Shown here piece by piece: positions 10,901 through 18,448 of a DNA stretch of 56,815 nucleotides (positions within the stretch are counted from its first letter, which is position 1; each line of letters starts with the position of its first letter). The stretch is taken from contig SHYH01000003.1 of NCBI GenBank assembly GCA_009692865.1, forward strand, positions 1 to 56,815. Reading direction: 5' to 3'. Below the pieces are notes generated by a model. The model worked only from the letters and a program-made list of their open reading frames with translations, made no database searches and was not told the origin of the DNA. The position numbers and the translations under genes were made by a program. This stretch comes from Dehalococcoidia bacterium. Lineage in GTDB: Bacteria > Chloroflexota > Dehalococcoidia > Lucifugimonadales > GCA-2717565.

Positions 10901-11929
10901 TCACAGCAGCCTGGTCGGGGGGTTCTCCTTCCCCTTGATGTAGGGTATCCCCAGGTGCTCGTAGGCCCGGCGAGTGGCGACCCGCCCGCGAGGGGTGCGG
11001 TCCAGGAAGCCTAGTTGCAACAAATAGGGCTCGTACACGTCCATCACCGTGTCCGCCTCCTCGCTGATGGAGGCGGCAATGGTCTCCAGGCCCACAGGCC
11101 CGCCGTCGAACTTCTCGATGATAGACCTCAGCACCTTGTAGTCCACCCCGTCCAGACCCAGGGCGTCCACCTCCAGGCGGGCCAGGGCCTCCAGGGCCAC
11201 CTCCCGCGTGATAGCGCCATCGGCCACCACCTGAGCATAGTCACGCACCCGCTTCAGCAGCCTGTTGGCCACCCGGGGCGTGCCTCGGGACCGGATGGCG
11301 ATCTCCCTGATCCCGTCAGTGTCCGCCTCAATGCCCAGAATGCGGGCAGAGCGCAGCAGGATGGCCTCCAGGGCCGCGTGGTCGTAGAAGTCCAAGCGCT
11401 CCACAGCCCCGAACCGGTCCCGCAGGGGCGGGCTCACCATGGCGAAGCGGGTGGTGGCGCCGATGAGGGTGAAGGGTGGAATGCGTAGGTTGATGCTGCG
11501 GGCTGCCATGCCCTTCCCGACCACCCAGGAGAGGGAGAAGTCCTCCATAGCCGAGTAGAGGACCTCCTCCACCACGCGGCTCAGGCGATGCACCTCGTCA
11601 ATGAAGAGGATGTCCTCCCGCTGAAGGTTGCTAAGAATTGCCGCCATGTCGCCTGCGCGCTCGATGGCGGGGCCCGAGGTAACGCGCAGGCTGACCCCCA
11701 TCTCGGCGGCAATGATCATGGCCAGGGTGGTCTTGCCCAGGCCAGGCGGGCCGTAGAGAAGCAGATGGTCCAAGGGCTCGCCCCGCATCTTAGCGGCCTG
11801 GATGGCGATGCCCAGATTAGCCTTGATGCGCGCCTGGCCCTGGTACTCGACCAGGCGCCGGGGGCGCAGGCTGGTGTCCAGGGAGAGGTCATCTTCGGTG
11901 GGATTGCTGGAGACCAGGCGGTTTGCCAC
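10901..11929 (-). CDS. ruvB: Holliday junction branch migration DNA helicase RuvB
   Basis: RuvB is the hexameric AAA+ motor that, with RuvA, drives Holliday junction branch migration. The 342-residue product shows Walker A (GPPGLGKTT, residues 60-68), Walker B ([10 protein letters not shown]), sensor motif (LIGATTR) and the C-terminal winged-helix end ([15 protein letters not shown]). The usual N-terminal [12 protein letters not shown] is present. The start is GTG 11929. ruvA and ruvC are not in the window. Confidence 0.97.
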   Translation of the reverse strand: MANRLVSSNPTEDDLSLDTSLRPRRLVEYQGQARIKANLGIAIQAAKMRGEPLDHLLLYGPPGLGKTTLAMIIAAEMGVSLRVTSGPAIERAGDMAAILSNLQREDILFIDEVHRLSRVVEEVLYSAMEDFSLSWVVGKGMAARSINLRIPPFTLIGATTRFAMVSPPLRDRFGAVERLDFYDHAALEAILLRSARILGIEADTDGIREIAIRSRGTPRVANRLLKRVRDYAQVVADGAITREVALEALARLEVDALGLDGVDYKVLRSIIEKFDGGPVGLETIAASISEEADTVMDVYEPYLLQLGFLDRTPRGRVATRRAYEHLGIPYIKGKENPPTRLL

Positions 11930-12001
11930 GGCGGACGTCCTACAAGTCAGGCTGGCCCCATTCTAGCGGGGAGTCGCACAAGTGTTCAAGCCCCTCGTGC
12001 A

Positions 12002-12026
12002 GGCCTCTGTGGGCAGTACTCGAACC
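12002..12026 (+). repeat. att-like direct repeat, left copy (tRNA 3'-end-like)
   Basis: GGCCTCTGTGG, five extra bases, then ACTCGAACC. The same two blocks recur at 13102-13121 without the five-base insertion. ACTCGAACC read on the minus strand is a tRNA T-loop sequence. The pair flanks the DUF4238 gene. Confidence 0.5.
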
Positions 12027-12053
12027 TTCTGTGGCCTGATCTCGTGCCCAGGC

Positions 12054-13064
12054 TCAGGAAACTATTGGTCTGCCCGTAGGTGGCCGTGGGTCGAAGCCCA
12101 GATAACGGACGGCGAACTCCAAATTGGCTGGGCCTATTCTCCCGAGGCAGTCGGTGGCGCAATCTCTAGGTACTACCAACCCCTCGCCATACAGGTACCT
12201 TGTGGCGTCGCAGATCACCACATGCCTAGCGAATGAGATCTTTGCCGATGAGAAGTCGCTGCGGCGTCTTCCGCCGTCCTCTCGATCTAGCCTGCGCTCT
12301 ACCCTCAACAGAACGCTAGGAGACAAGGGCACGAAGTAGGTAAGAGAGGCGAAAGCGGCCCCTTCCCACCACGGGCGAACTGGATTCAAGTAACCTGCCA
12401 CTGGATTGTCTGAGGTGTACAGCGGTATCGAATCTGGTGCGAGGCCTATGCGCCAGGGCGCAACCCGTAGTAGATTGGCGAACCCCTGCACCTCACTCAG
12501 CATGAACGTGGCGGTCTCAGCTGGCTGTTGTGGCTCTGATTCGTTGAACCACCAGTGATCGGGCTTGCTCTTCATCTCGTCCCAGATGGCCTCAGCCTCC
12601 TCCTTACTGTGCTGATGATAGACCTGATCTCTAACCATGTCCTTGATTTGTGGAAACATGGATATGACAATGCTCTCATGCCGGTCTCGGAACGCAGGGA
12701 TGCAGAAGCTAACGGCGACAATGAACCTGGCGATGTAGAACTCTTCATCGACGAACAGAGACGTGATGCTGTCAGGGTCGTGGATCAGCTTTCCCATGAC
12801 AGGTGCAGCCTGTCCTTCAAGCTTAGCGAGCCAGTCTTCTGTGGACAAGCGAACACCTTCAAGAACGACATCGTTGAAGCGGGTCTCTAACCCAACATTC
12901 ACGGTTGACGTTCTGTACTCGTTACCGCCATTTTCGAGATCAACCACCCGAATCTTCCCGTCTACACCTGTGAACGCACGCAGTAGCACCTGAGGCACAT
13001 AGTGCTGGCGCTTCACCTCTGTCGGGCTTAGGTTCGGTTCGTTCCAAAACTTGCGGGTGGTCAC
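12054..13064 (-). CDS. DUF4238 domain-containing protein
   Basis: This 336-residue protein begins with the DUF4238 hallmark KRQHYVPQVLLRAF (residues 18-31), followed by an alpha-rich body. The family is uncharacterised and turns up mainly in accessory or mobile regions, so a defence or toxin-like role has been considered plausible, but nothing in this sequence proves it. The gene starts at GTG 13064. Its codon use and base composition look more AT-rich than gyrA/ruvB or the mutase genes, which suggests transfer. It is flanked by a short direct repeat resembling a tRNA 3' end (12002 and 13102) and lies beside HicBA and tRNA-Lys. Confidence 0.8.
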   Translation of the reverse strand: MTTRKFWNEPNLSPTEVKRQHYVPQVLLRAFTGVDGKIRVVDLENGGNEYRTSTVNVGLETRFNDVVLEGVRLSTEDWLAKLEGQAAPVMGKLIHDPDSITSLFVDEEFYIARFIVAVSFCIPAFRDRHESIVISMFPQIKDMVRDQVYHQHSKEEAEAIWDEMKSKPDHWWFNESEPQQPAETATFMLSEVQGFANLLRVAPWRIGLAPDSIPLYTSDNPVAGYLNPVRPWWEGAAFASLTYFVPLSPSVLLRVERRLDREDGGRRRSDFSSAKISFARHVVICDATRYLYGEGLVVPRDCATDCLGRIGPANLEFAVRYLGFDPRPPTGRPIVS

Positions 13065-13096
13065 TTATCGACTCTGCGCTAAGACTATTGTGTACC

Positions 13097-13121
13097 TGGT
13101 GGGCCTCTGTGGACTCGAACC
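13097..13121 (-). repeat. att-like direct repeat, right copy / tRNA 3'-end fragment
   Basis: On the minus strand this reads GGTTCGAGTCC...GGCCCACCA, which is a tRNA T-loop plus acceptor end with CCA. The T-stem pairs badly (about three of five pairs) and no matching 5' half exists, so it is a fragment rather than a tRNA gene. It shares GGCCTCTGTGG and ACTCGAACC with 12002-12026, and its nine-base CCA end with tRNA-Lys at 13688. Confidence 0.55.
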
Positions 13122-13152
13122 AGGGGGGCCAACGGGTTAGATGCTGGCCGGT

Positions 13153-13371
13153 CTACAGCTCCTCCCACGTCTTCCTGTCGATGCCTGCCTGTCGCAGAAT
13201 CCGGACAAGCAGGTCAAGGCTAATGTCACCCTGATGAGAACCAGGAAGGCGAAGCCTGATCACACCCTTGATCATGAACTGGTGCCTGCCACCGATGTAC
13301 GGCCCCGAGAACCCTGCCAGCCGCAGACAGCGGATGAGATCGCCACGCCCAATCGGGCGAAAGCGCGGCAT
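13153..13371 (-). CDS. hicA: HicA-type mRNA interferase toxin
   Basis: HicA toxins are small double-stranded-RNA-binding-fold ribonucleases that cut mRNA when their HicB partner is lost. The 72-residue product has the expected size and pattern: an N-terminal helix (GRGDLIRCLRLAGF), GGRHQFM with the conserved catalytic His, then the RLRLPGSHQGDIS strand-helix and a C-terminal helix. Its ATG overlaps the hicB stop by one base (TGATG), so translation is coupled. The order is antitoxin first, toxin second. The catalytic His sits in GGRH rather than the commoner GSHH. Confidence 0.82.
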   Translation of the reverse strand: MPRFRPIGRGDLIRCLRLAGFSGPYIGGRHQFMIKGVIRLRLPGSHQGDISLDLLVRILRQAGIDRKTWEEL

Positions 13372-13613
13372 CAGGAGACGAGCTTGACGCTAAGGTCCAT
13401 GCCATCAACCACCGGAAGCGGGAGATCCCTGGAGATGCTCAATAACACCCATCCTTCTAAAACCTCCCGAAGCTCCTCACGGCAGGCCTCGAGTGTCACG
13501 CCTGTGGCATACACGCCAGGGACGTCGGGGATCTCGCCATAATAGGTGCGATCTTCAGGCAGAATCTCGTAGGCGGCACGGCCCATCAATGCCTGGATGT
13601 ATTCAGTAAGCAC
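13371..13613 (-). CDS. hicB: HicB family antitoxin
   Basis: HicB antitoxins bind HicA and usually repress the operon. This 80-residue protein contains the partial RNase H-like fold of the family (TYYGEIPDVPGVYATGVTLEACREELREVL-type sequence), with the ELREVLEGW helix. There is no obvious C-terminal DNA-binding domain, so autoregulation may be weak or depend on another factor. It starts at GTG 13613, four to five bases after AAGGTGA. It lies next to tRNA-Lys and is followed by hicA with a one-base overlap. Confidence 0.82.
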   Translation of the reverse strand: MLTEYIQALMGRAAYEILPEDRTYYGEIPDVPGVYATGVTLEACREELREVLEGWVLLSISRDLPLPVVDGMDLSVKLVS

Positions 13614-13687
13614 GGTTCACCTTCCTATGGGCCAGGGGTACCACTAACGCCTCTGCTCAAGGGACTCCCTCTCACCACTCTACACTT

Positions 13688-13763
13688 TGGTGGGCCGTCA
13701 GGGACTCGAACCCTGGACACCCGGATTAAAAGCCCAATGCTCTACCAACTGAGCTAACAACTC
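13688..13763 (-). tRNA. tRNA-Lys (anticodon TTT)
   Basis: The 76-base cloverleaf with encoded CCA has the D-arm GCTC...GAGC, anticodon loop CTTTTAA and a perfect T-arm CAGGG-TTCGAGT-CCCTG. The acceptor stem (GAGTTGT with ACGGCCC) has one A-C mismatch and two G-U pairs. The anticodon stem also has three G-U pairs. Both stems are weaker than usual, so function is likely but not certain. Confidence 0.85.
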
Positions 13764-13924
13764 GCCGTGCCTGCATGGTAGCAGAGGGTATGGACAGATA
13801 CAAGGACGCCGCTTTCTAGGGCCAGGCCATCTGAGAGGTATCCCACACGGGTTCAGGGGGTTCGAGCGGACTTGCAGGTTGAAACCTTCGGGGGACACCG
13901 CCGCCTAAAGGGGGTGGCATGATG

Positions 13925-13944
13925 CCCCCGCCTTCAGGCGGGGG
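13925..13944 (+). repeat. 8-bp GC hairpin
   Basis: CCCCCGCC-TTCA-GGCGGGGG is a perfect stem in the 13764-14063 gap. No T-run follows, so it is a weak terminator candidate or a dispersed palindrome. Confidence 0.6.
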
Positions 13945-13989
13945 TGGGAGACCTGAATGAAGCTAGAGCGACTCTCATTCCAGGACACG

Positions 13990-14018
13990 TTGTGGCATGC
14001 TCCCGTTGCGGGTACAAT
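13990..14018 (+). promoter_or_regulatory. predicted promoter of the methylmalonyl-CoA operon
   Basis: TTGTGG at 13990, 17-base spacer, TACAAT at 14013. It lies 46 bases upstream of the mutase start, which has its own AAGGAGG ribosome site. Confidence 0.6.
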
Positions 14019-14063
14019 GGGTGCGCACAAAGAGACCCGCCGACCAAGGGAAGGAGGTCCACG

Positions 14064-15716
14064 ATGAGCGACAGCAAACGTGAGTGGCAAGAGAAGGTGT
14101 TGGCGCCCCAACTGAAGCGAGGGGCGGAGCGCCAGCCTGTGTTCCAGACAGATTCGGGGATAGGGCTAGACCCCCTCTACACCCCTGAGAACATGACGGG
14201 GTTTGACTACGGCGCCAAGGCGGGCTACCCGGGGGAGTACCCGTTCACCCGCGGCGTTCAGCCCAACATGTACCGGGGCCGCTTCTGGACCATGCGCCAG
14301 TACTCGGGATACGCCACAGCCAGGGAGTCCAACCGTCGCTATCGCTACCTGCTGGCGCAAGGGCAGACGGGGCTCTCCGTGGCCTTCGACCTGCCTACCC
14401 AGACCGGCCTTGACTCGGACAACCCTGTGGCCAAGGGGGAGGTGGGCCGAGTGGGTGTGGCCATCGACACCCTGAGGGACATGGAGGTCCTCTTCGAGAG
14501 CATCCCCCTGGACAAGGTCAGCACCTCCATGACCATCAACGCCACGGGCTCCATCCTCCTGGCCCTCTACCTGGGCGTGGCCAAGAAGCAGGGGGTGTCC
14601 TTTGACAAGGTGAACGGCACCACCCAGAACGACATCCTCAAGGAGTACATCGCCCGCGGCACCTACATCTTCCCGCCCAAGCCGTCCCTGCGCCTCATCA
14701 CCGACGTCTTCTCTTACTGCACCGACAACGTCCCCCAGTGGAACACCATCAGCATCAGTGGCTACCACATGCGCGAGGCCGGGGCCACGGCGGTCCAGGA
14801 GCTGGCCTTCACCTTCTCCGACGCCATCGCCTACGTGGAGGCGGCCCTGGCGGCGGGCATGGACATCGACTCCTTCGGCCCTCGCCTCTCCTTCTTCTTC
14901 GTGGCCCAGAACAACCTGCTGGAGGAGGTCGCCAAGTTCCGGGCCGCCCGACGCATATGGGCAAAGATCATGCGAGAGCGGTTTGGCGCCAAGAACCCCC
15001 GCTCCTGGATGCTGCGCTTCCACACCCAGACGGCGGGCGCGGCTCTGACGGCCCAGCAGCCCGACAACAACACCATTCGCACCACCATCCAGGCCCTGGC
15101 GGCGATCCTGGGAGGCACCCAGTCCCTCCACGTCAACTCCAGGGACGAGGCTCTCGCTCTTCCCACCGAGGAGTCGGCCCTGCTTTCGCTGCGGACGCAA
15201 CAGGTCATCGCCTACGAGAGCGGTGTGGCCGACACGGTGGACCCCCTAGCAGGCTCCTACATGGTGGAGGCCCTGACGGACAGGCTGGAGGAGGAGGCTC
15301 TCAAGCTCATCGAGAAGACAGACAAGATGGGTGGCGCCCTGGCAGCCCTGGCCGAGGGGTACCAGTCCCGCGAGATTAACGAGAGCGCCTGGCGCTATCA
15401 ACAGGAGATCGAGAGCAAGCAGCGCATCGTGGTGGGGGTGAACGACTTCATCTCCGAAACGCCCCCCGTCAAGAACCTGTTGAAGGTGGACCGCGAGCAG
15501 GAGCGCCAGCAAATCGAGGGCCTGCACGCCGTCCGCCGCGAGCGGGACAACCAGCGGGTGAAGGCTGCCCTCAAGCGTCTGGAGGAGGTGGCGCGCGGCA
15601 CCGAGAACACCATGCCCGCCATCCTGGAGTGCGTGGAGGCCTATGCTTCCATCGGCGAGATGTGCGACGTGCTGCGGGGCGTCTGGGGCGAGCAGCGGGA
15701 GTACGCGTTCTTCTAA
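14064..15716 (+). CDS. methylmalonyl-CoA mutase, catalytic (alpha) subunit
   Basis: This subunit is the substrate-binding TIM barrel of adenosylcobalamin-dependent methylmalonyl-CoA mutase, which interconverts (R)-methylmalonyl-CoA and succinyl-CoA. The 550-residue product contains [55 protein letters not shown]-type sequence and RFHTQTAG. The tyrosine in RQYSG fits methylmalonyl-CoA rather than isobutyryl- or 2-hydroxyisobutyryl-CoA mutases, though ethylmalonyl-CoA mutase cannot be ruled out. ATG 14064 is chosen, after AAGGAGG; the tracked 41-residue extension is not conserved. The B12-binding domain is a separate gene at 16217, as in archaeal enzymes. The operon is mutase, epimerase, B12 subunit. 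Confidence 0.93.
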   Translation: MSDSKREWQEKVLAPQLKRGAERQPVFQTDSGIGLDPLYTPENMTGFDYGAKAGYPGEYPFTRGVQPNMYRGRFWTMRQYSGYATARESNRRYRYLLAQGQTGLSVAFDLPTQTGLDSDNPVAKGEVGRVGVAIDTLRDMEVLFESIPLDKVSTSMTINATGSILLALYLGVAKKQGVSFDKVNGTTQNDILKEYIARGTYIFPPKPSLRLITDVFSYCTDNVPQWNTISISGYHMREAGATAVQELAFTFSDAIAYVEAALAAGMDIDSFGPRLSFFFVAQNNLLEEVAKFRAARRIWAKIMRERFGAKNPRSWMLRFHTQTAGAALTAQQPDNNTIRTTIQALAAILGGTQSLHVNSRDEALALPTEESALLSLRTQQVIAYESGVADTVDPLAGSYMVEALTDRLEEEALKLIEKTDKMGGALAALAEGYQSREINESAWRYQQEIESKQRIVVGVNDFISETPPVKNLLKVDREQERQQIEGLHAVRRERDNQRVKAALKRLEEVARGTENTMPAILECVEAYASIGEMCDVLRGVWGEQREYAFF

Positions 15717-15738
15717 AACTATGTTATCGAGGTGAACC

Positions 15739-16161
15739 GTGACGCAACAGCAGGTGTGTACGGCCAAGCACATGGACCACACGGCCATCGTGGTGAAGGA
15801 CCTGGAGGCCACGCTGAGGTTCTACGAGCAGACCTTCGGGGTCAAGGGCGGAGAGGTGACGGAGATCGCTGAGCAGGGGGTGAAGGCGGTCCTCATCCCC
15901 ATCGGGCACACGGAGTTGGAGCTCATCCAGCCCATTAACACCACCTCCGGCGTGGCCCGCTTCCTGGAGCAGCGGGGTGGCGATGCCCTCCACCACATCT
16001 GCTTCGAGGTGGACGACATCAAGGGCAAGCTGCGCCTCCTGGAGGCCCGGGGCGTGCAGCTCGTTGATAAGGAGCCCCGTCGCGGGCTGGCGGGCATGAT
16101 TGGGTTCCTCCACCCCCGCTCGACGGGTGGCATATTGATCGAGCTGGCAGAGAAGGTGTAG
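15739..16161 (+). CDS. mce: methylmalonyl-CoA epimerase
   Basis: The epimerase converts (S)- to (R)-methylmalonyl-CoA, the form the mutase uses. The 140-residue vicinal-oxygen-chelate protein has MDHTAIVVKDLEATLRFYE at the start, the metal-binding His of DHTAIV, ELELIQP, and LHHICFEVDDI. The start is GTG 15739, after GAGGTGA. It sits 22 bases downstream of the mutase alpha subunit and 55 bases before the B12 subunit, supporting one propionate/succinate interconversion operon. Confidence 0.94.
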   Translation: MTQQQVCTAKHMDHTAIVVKDLEATLRFYEQTFGVKGGEVTEIAEQGVKAVLIPIGHTELELIQPINTTSGVARFLEQRGGDALHHICFEVDDIKGKLRLLEARGVQLVDKEPRRGLAGMIGFLHPRSTGGILIELAEKV

Positions 16162-16216
16162 GGGGAGTGGCTTCCCCTACGGTTTTTCAAGAATAAAGTG
16201 AGGAGTAGGTGATGCC

Positions 16217-16642
16217 ATGACGACTGCACAGGATGTGATTCGGGTGCTGGTAGCCAAGCCCGGCCTTGACGGCCACGACCGGGGCGCCAAGGTCATTGCG
16301 CGGGCCCTGCGGGACGCCGGCATGGAGGTGATTTACACCGGCATCCGGCAGACGCCTCAGATGATCGTTGCGGCCGCGGTCCAGGAGGACGTGAACGTGA
16401 TAGGGCTCAGCATCCTCTCGGGGGCCCACATGGAGCTGTTTCCCACCATTCTCCAGGGCCTGCAGGAGAACGGCATGGGCGACGTCATCGTCCTCGCCGG
16501 GGGGATCATCCCCGAGGACGACCTTCCCGCCCTGAAGGCGATGGGGATTGGGGCTGTCTTTGGCCCTGGCTCCTCCACACGGGACATCATCGCCTTCATC
16601 CGCCAGGCCATGGGCGAAAAGGGAAAGAAGGCCTCCGCCTAG
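16217..16642 (+). CDS. methylmalonyl-CoA mutase, cobalamin-binding (beta) subunit
   Basis: This 141-residue subunit binds adenosylcobalamin base-off/His-on. The DGHDRG motif supplies the cobalt-ligating His, and the nucleotide-tail pocket motifs GLSILSGAH and LAGGIIP follow. It is the stand-alone form of the C-terminal domain found in fused mutases. It forms the holoenzyme with the alpha subunit at 14064. No MeaB-type GTPase chaperone is adjacent. The PduO-type adenosyltransferase at 25.4 kb could supply the cofactor. A strong bidirectional terminator follows at 16678. Confidence 0.94.
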   Translation: MTTAQDVIRVLVAKPGLDGHDRGAKVIARALRDAGMEVIYTGIRQTPQMIVAAAVQEDVNVIGLSILSGAHMELFPTILQGLQENGMGDVIVLAGGIIPEDDLPALKAMGIGAVFGPGSSTRDIIAFIRQAMGEKGKKASA

Positions 16643-16677
16643 GTATCTGCGCCCCGCCCTATCGCTGCCTTTGAAAA

Positions 16678-16714
16678 AGGAGGGCCAGCATTGCAGCGCT
16701 GGCCCTCCTGCTGT
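16678..16714 (+). terminator. terminator after the mutase operon
   Basis: A perfect 12-bp stem (AGGAGGGCCAGC/GCTGGCCCTCCT) with an 8-base loop has an A-run on the left and TGCTGTTT on the right. It could also stop minus-strand transcripts. Confidence 0.8.
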
Positions 16715-16767
16715 TTAGGTGGGTCGTGGTCAGCTATCGTCTCCAGGCTACTCTTCGTCCCCTTCTC

Positions 16768-16796
16768 TTGTAAGGCCCATTGTTTGTGGGTATAAT
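16768..16796 (+). promoter_or_regulatory. predicted vapBC promoter
   Basis: TTGTAA at 16768, 17-base spacer and a perfect TATAAT at 16791, 36 bases ahead of vapB. A VapBC operator would be expected to overlap it. Confidence 0.65.
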
Positions 16797-16831
16797 CAAT
16801 GTGATGAAACCAAGCCCACTGAGGCAAAAGG

Positions 16832-17095
16832 ATGCGGACTCACCTAATCATATCGGAGGAGCTGCTCAGGCAGATAGATGCCACGGTAGGCAAGCGAAGG
16901 CGAAGCCGGTTTGTTGAGGAGGCGGTGCGGGAAAAGTTGAGAAGGGAGATGTTGGTCGCCGCGCTCTCCTCAACGGCGGGGCTTCTCTCCGCTGAAGCCC
17001 ACCCCGAGTGGGGCACCCCAGACGAGGTGGCAACTTGGGTGAGGGAGTCCCGGCGCCGGGACGAGCAGCGCTTGGGGAGTCCTACCCGTGGCTAA
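16832..17095 (+). CDS. vapB: VapB-type ribbon-helix-helix antitoxin
   Basis: This 87-residue protein has an N-terminal ribbon-helix-helix segment (RTHLIISEELLRQIDATVG, then RRSRFVEEAVREKL), which dimerises and binds the operon promoter. A C-terminal Trp/Arg-rich tail (VATWVRESRRRDEQR) would wrap the toxin. The toxin gene starts inside its last codons (8-base overlap), the standard arrangement for translational coupling. The ATG at 16832 is preceded by AAAAGG. The antitoxin role is inferred from the fold and the PIN neighbour. Confidence 0.85.
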   Translation: MRTHLIISEELLRQIDATVGKRRRSRFVEEAVREKLRREMLVAALSSTAGLLSAEAHPEWGTPDEVATWVRESRRRDEQRLGSPTRG

Positions 17096-17474
17096 GTACG
17101 TCCTTGACACTACGGTGCTGATAGACCACTTGCAAGGCCGGAATGCGGTGGTGGAGCTCTTGGCTTCCCTGGCTGGTGAGGGTCACGAACTGGGGGTGTG
17201 TGATATCAACATTGCTGAGCTCTATGCAGGGTTGAGGCAGGACGAGCAGGCCCAAGCAGATCGTCTCATCGATAGCCTGAGCTACTTCGTGGTCACCTAC
17301 GAGCGTGCCAAGCAAGCAGGAGCCTATCGTTACAGCTACAATCGCCAGGGAACCCTTCTCACCATCGCTGATACGCTGGTTGCGGCCACGGCGGTGGGCG
17401 AGGGAGCCACGCTCATCACAGCCAACCGCAAAGACTTCCCTATGCCAGAGATCATACTCCTCCAGTCCCCATAG
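17088..17474 (+). CDS. vapC: VapC-type PIN-domain ribonuclease toxin
   Basis: VapC toxins are Mg-dependent RNases that typically cut tRNA or rRNA. The 128-residue PIN domain keeps the acidic active-site set: first Asp in YVLDTTVLID, Glu in NIAELYAG, Asp in TIADTLVAATA and Asp in TANRKDF. The start is GTG 17088, inside vapB. The pair sits between the mutase operon and the selenoprotein gene and has its own promoter, so it is an independent module. The target RNA cannot be read from the sequence. Confidence 0.9.
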   Translation: MAKYVLDTTVLIDHLQGRNAVVELLASLAGEGHELGVCDINIAELYAGLRQDEQAQADRLIDSLSYFVVTYERAKQAGAYRYSYNRQGTLLTIADTLVAATAVGEGATLITANRKDFPMPEIILLQSP

Positions 17475-17645
17475 CCTGCAGGGAGGCACTGAGGTCAGAT
17501 GCCTTCCCGCTTTCTCACCTGGCCCCAAGTCAAAGGTTATGGCCCCCGAAACGTCGGCTCGCGCTTCTCGACAGACTCGGTAGCTAGGACTGGTCACTCG
17601 GTGTACAATAGGGACGTCCTAGCTACATCTCAGGGGAGGCGCCCG

Positions 17646-18371
17646 ATGCCCATTATTTCAGCCAAGGACCAGGAGTTCCTGCGCCAGCATCTGAGCCGCG
17701 AGCTCAAGAAGAAGACCAAGCTGACCCTCTTCACCCAAAAGGCCGGCGGCCTCACGATCCCGGGGAGGGAGTGCCGCTTCTGCGGAGAGACCCAGCAGCT
17801 CCTGGAAGAGTTGACGTCCCTATCGGACAAGCTGGAACTGGACGTTCGTGACTTCTACGCCGAGGCCGATGCCGCCAGAGAGTTGGGCGTGGACCGGGTT
17901 CCCACCATCCTCATGGGGAAGGATGGGCAACAGAACCTGCGGTTCATGGGCATCCCCAGGGGCAACGAGTTTCCCACCATACTCGAGGACCTGGTGTCGC
18001 TGTCCCAGGACACCAACCCCCTTCCTCCTCCGATTCGACGGCGTGTGGCCAGGATCCAGAAGGACATCCGCATTCAGGTGTTCGTGACGCCCACTTGACC
18101 CCACTGCCCTCGGATCGCCCGTGCGGCGCACGCAATGGCTATGGAGAACCCGAGAATCACCGCCGAGATCATCGAGGCCCAGGAGTTCCCCGACTTGGCC
18201 CGCCTCTATAACGTGATGGCGGTGCCCAAGACGGTGATCAACGGCACCGTCCAGTTCGTCGGCGCGGTGCCCGAGAAGACGCTGCTGAGGCGGGTGCTGG
18301 AGGCCATCGGGGAGGAGCTAGCAGGCGAGGATGAAAAGGAGGAGGGGGTAGGAGGCACCACGACCCTCTAG
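17646..18371 (+). CDS. selenocysteine-containing protein disulfide oxidoreductase (two thioredoxin folds)
   Basis: The ORF track splits this gene at a TGA (18096-18098), but 17646-18095 and the tracked ORF at 18135 are in the same frame and form one protein disulfide oxidoreductase of about 241 residues. The N-terminal thioredoxin domain has CRFC (residues 43-46) and cis-Pro VPTI. The C-terminal domain reads VFVTPT-TGA-PHC, then MAVPKT. Homologues have a CPxC/CPYC-type active site at exactly this point, so TGA replaces the first catalytic Cys (residue 151), giving U-P-H-C. No base change or frameshift is needed and homology continues through the stop. Selenocysteine insertion is the best explanation. 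ATG 17646 follows GGGGAGG. The predicted role is cytoplasmic thiol-disulfide exchange. The alternative is a nonsense mutation. Confidence 0.85.
18117..18139 (+). promoter_or_regulatory. candidate bacterial SECIS hairpin
   Basis: Starting 18 bases after the TGA, GCC-CGTGC-GGC-GCACG-CAAT-GGC folds into a 5-bp upper stem plus a 3-bp lower stem with a 4-base bulge. The apical loop begins with G and lies about 26 bases from the TGA, within the spacing usual for SelB-dependent bacterial SECIS elements. Confidence 0.6.
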
Positions 18372-18403
18372 GTCTGTAGACAAACGAGCAGGTGTGTCAA
18401 CTT

Positions 18404-18431
18404 GTAGGGGCGATTCATGAATCGCCCCTAC
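18404..18431 (+). repeat. perfect 28-bp palindrome
   Basis: The left arm GTAGGGGCGATTCA is mirrored exactly. It lies between the selenoprotein gene and the metallopeptidase. It resembles the dispersed GGGCGATTCATGAATCGCCC palindromes common in environmental genomes of this type. Confidence 0.75.
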
Positions 18432-18448
18432 TCCTTTCGACGGTGAAC

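Noticed and set aside
13097-13180. A possible amber-suppressor tRNA: the minus-strand text ATCTAAC could be an anticodon loop with CTA, beside a T-loop and CCA end
   Set aside because: The T-stem and acceptor do not pair, the anticodon loop is the wrong size when its stem pairs, and the 5' half lies in the hicA 3' end. It is only a tRNA 3' fragment.
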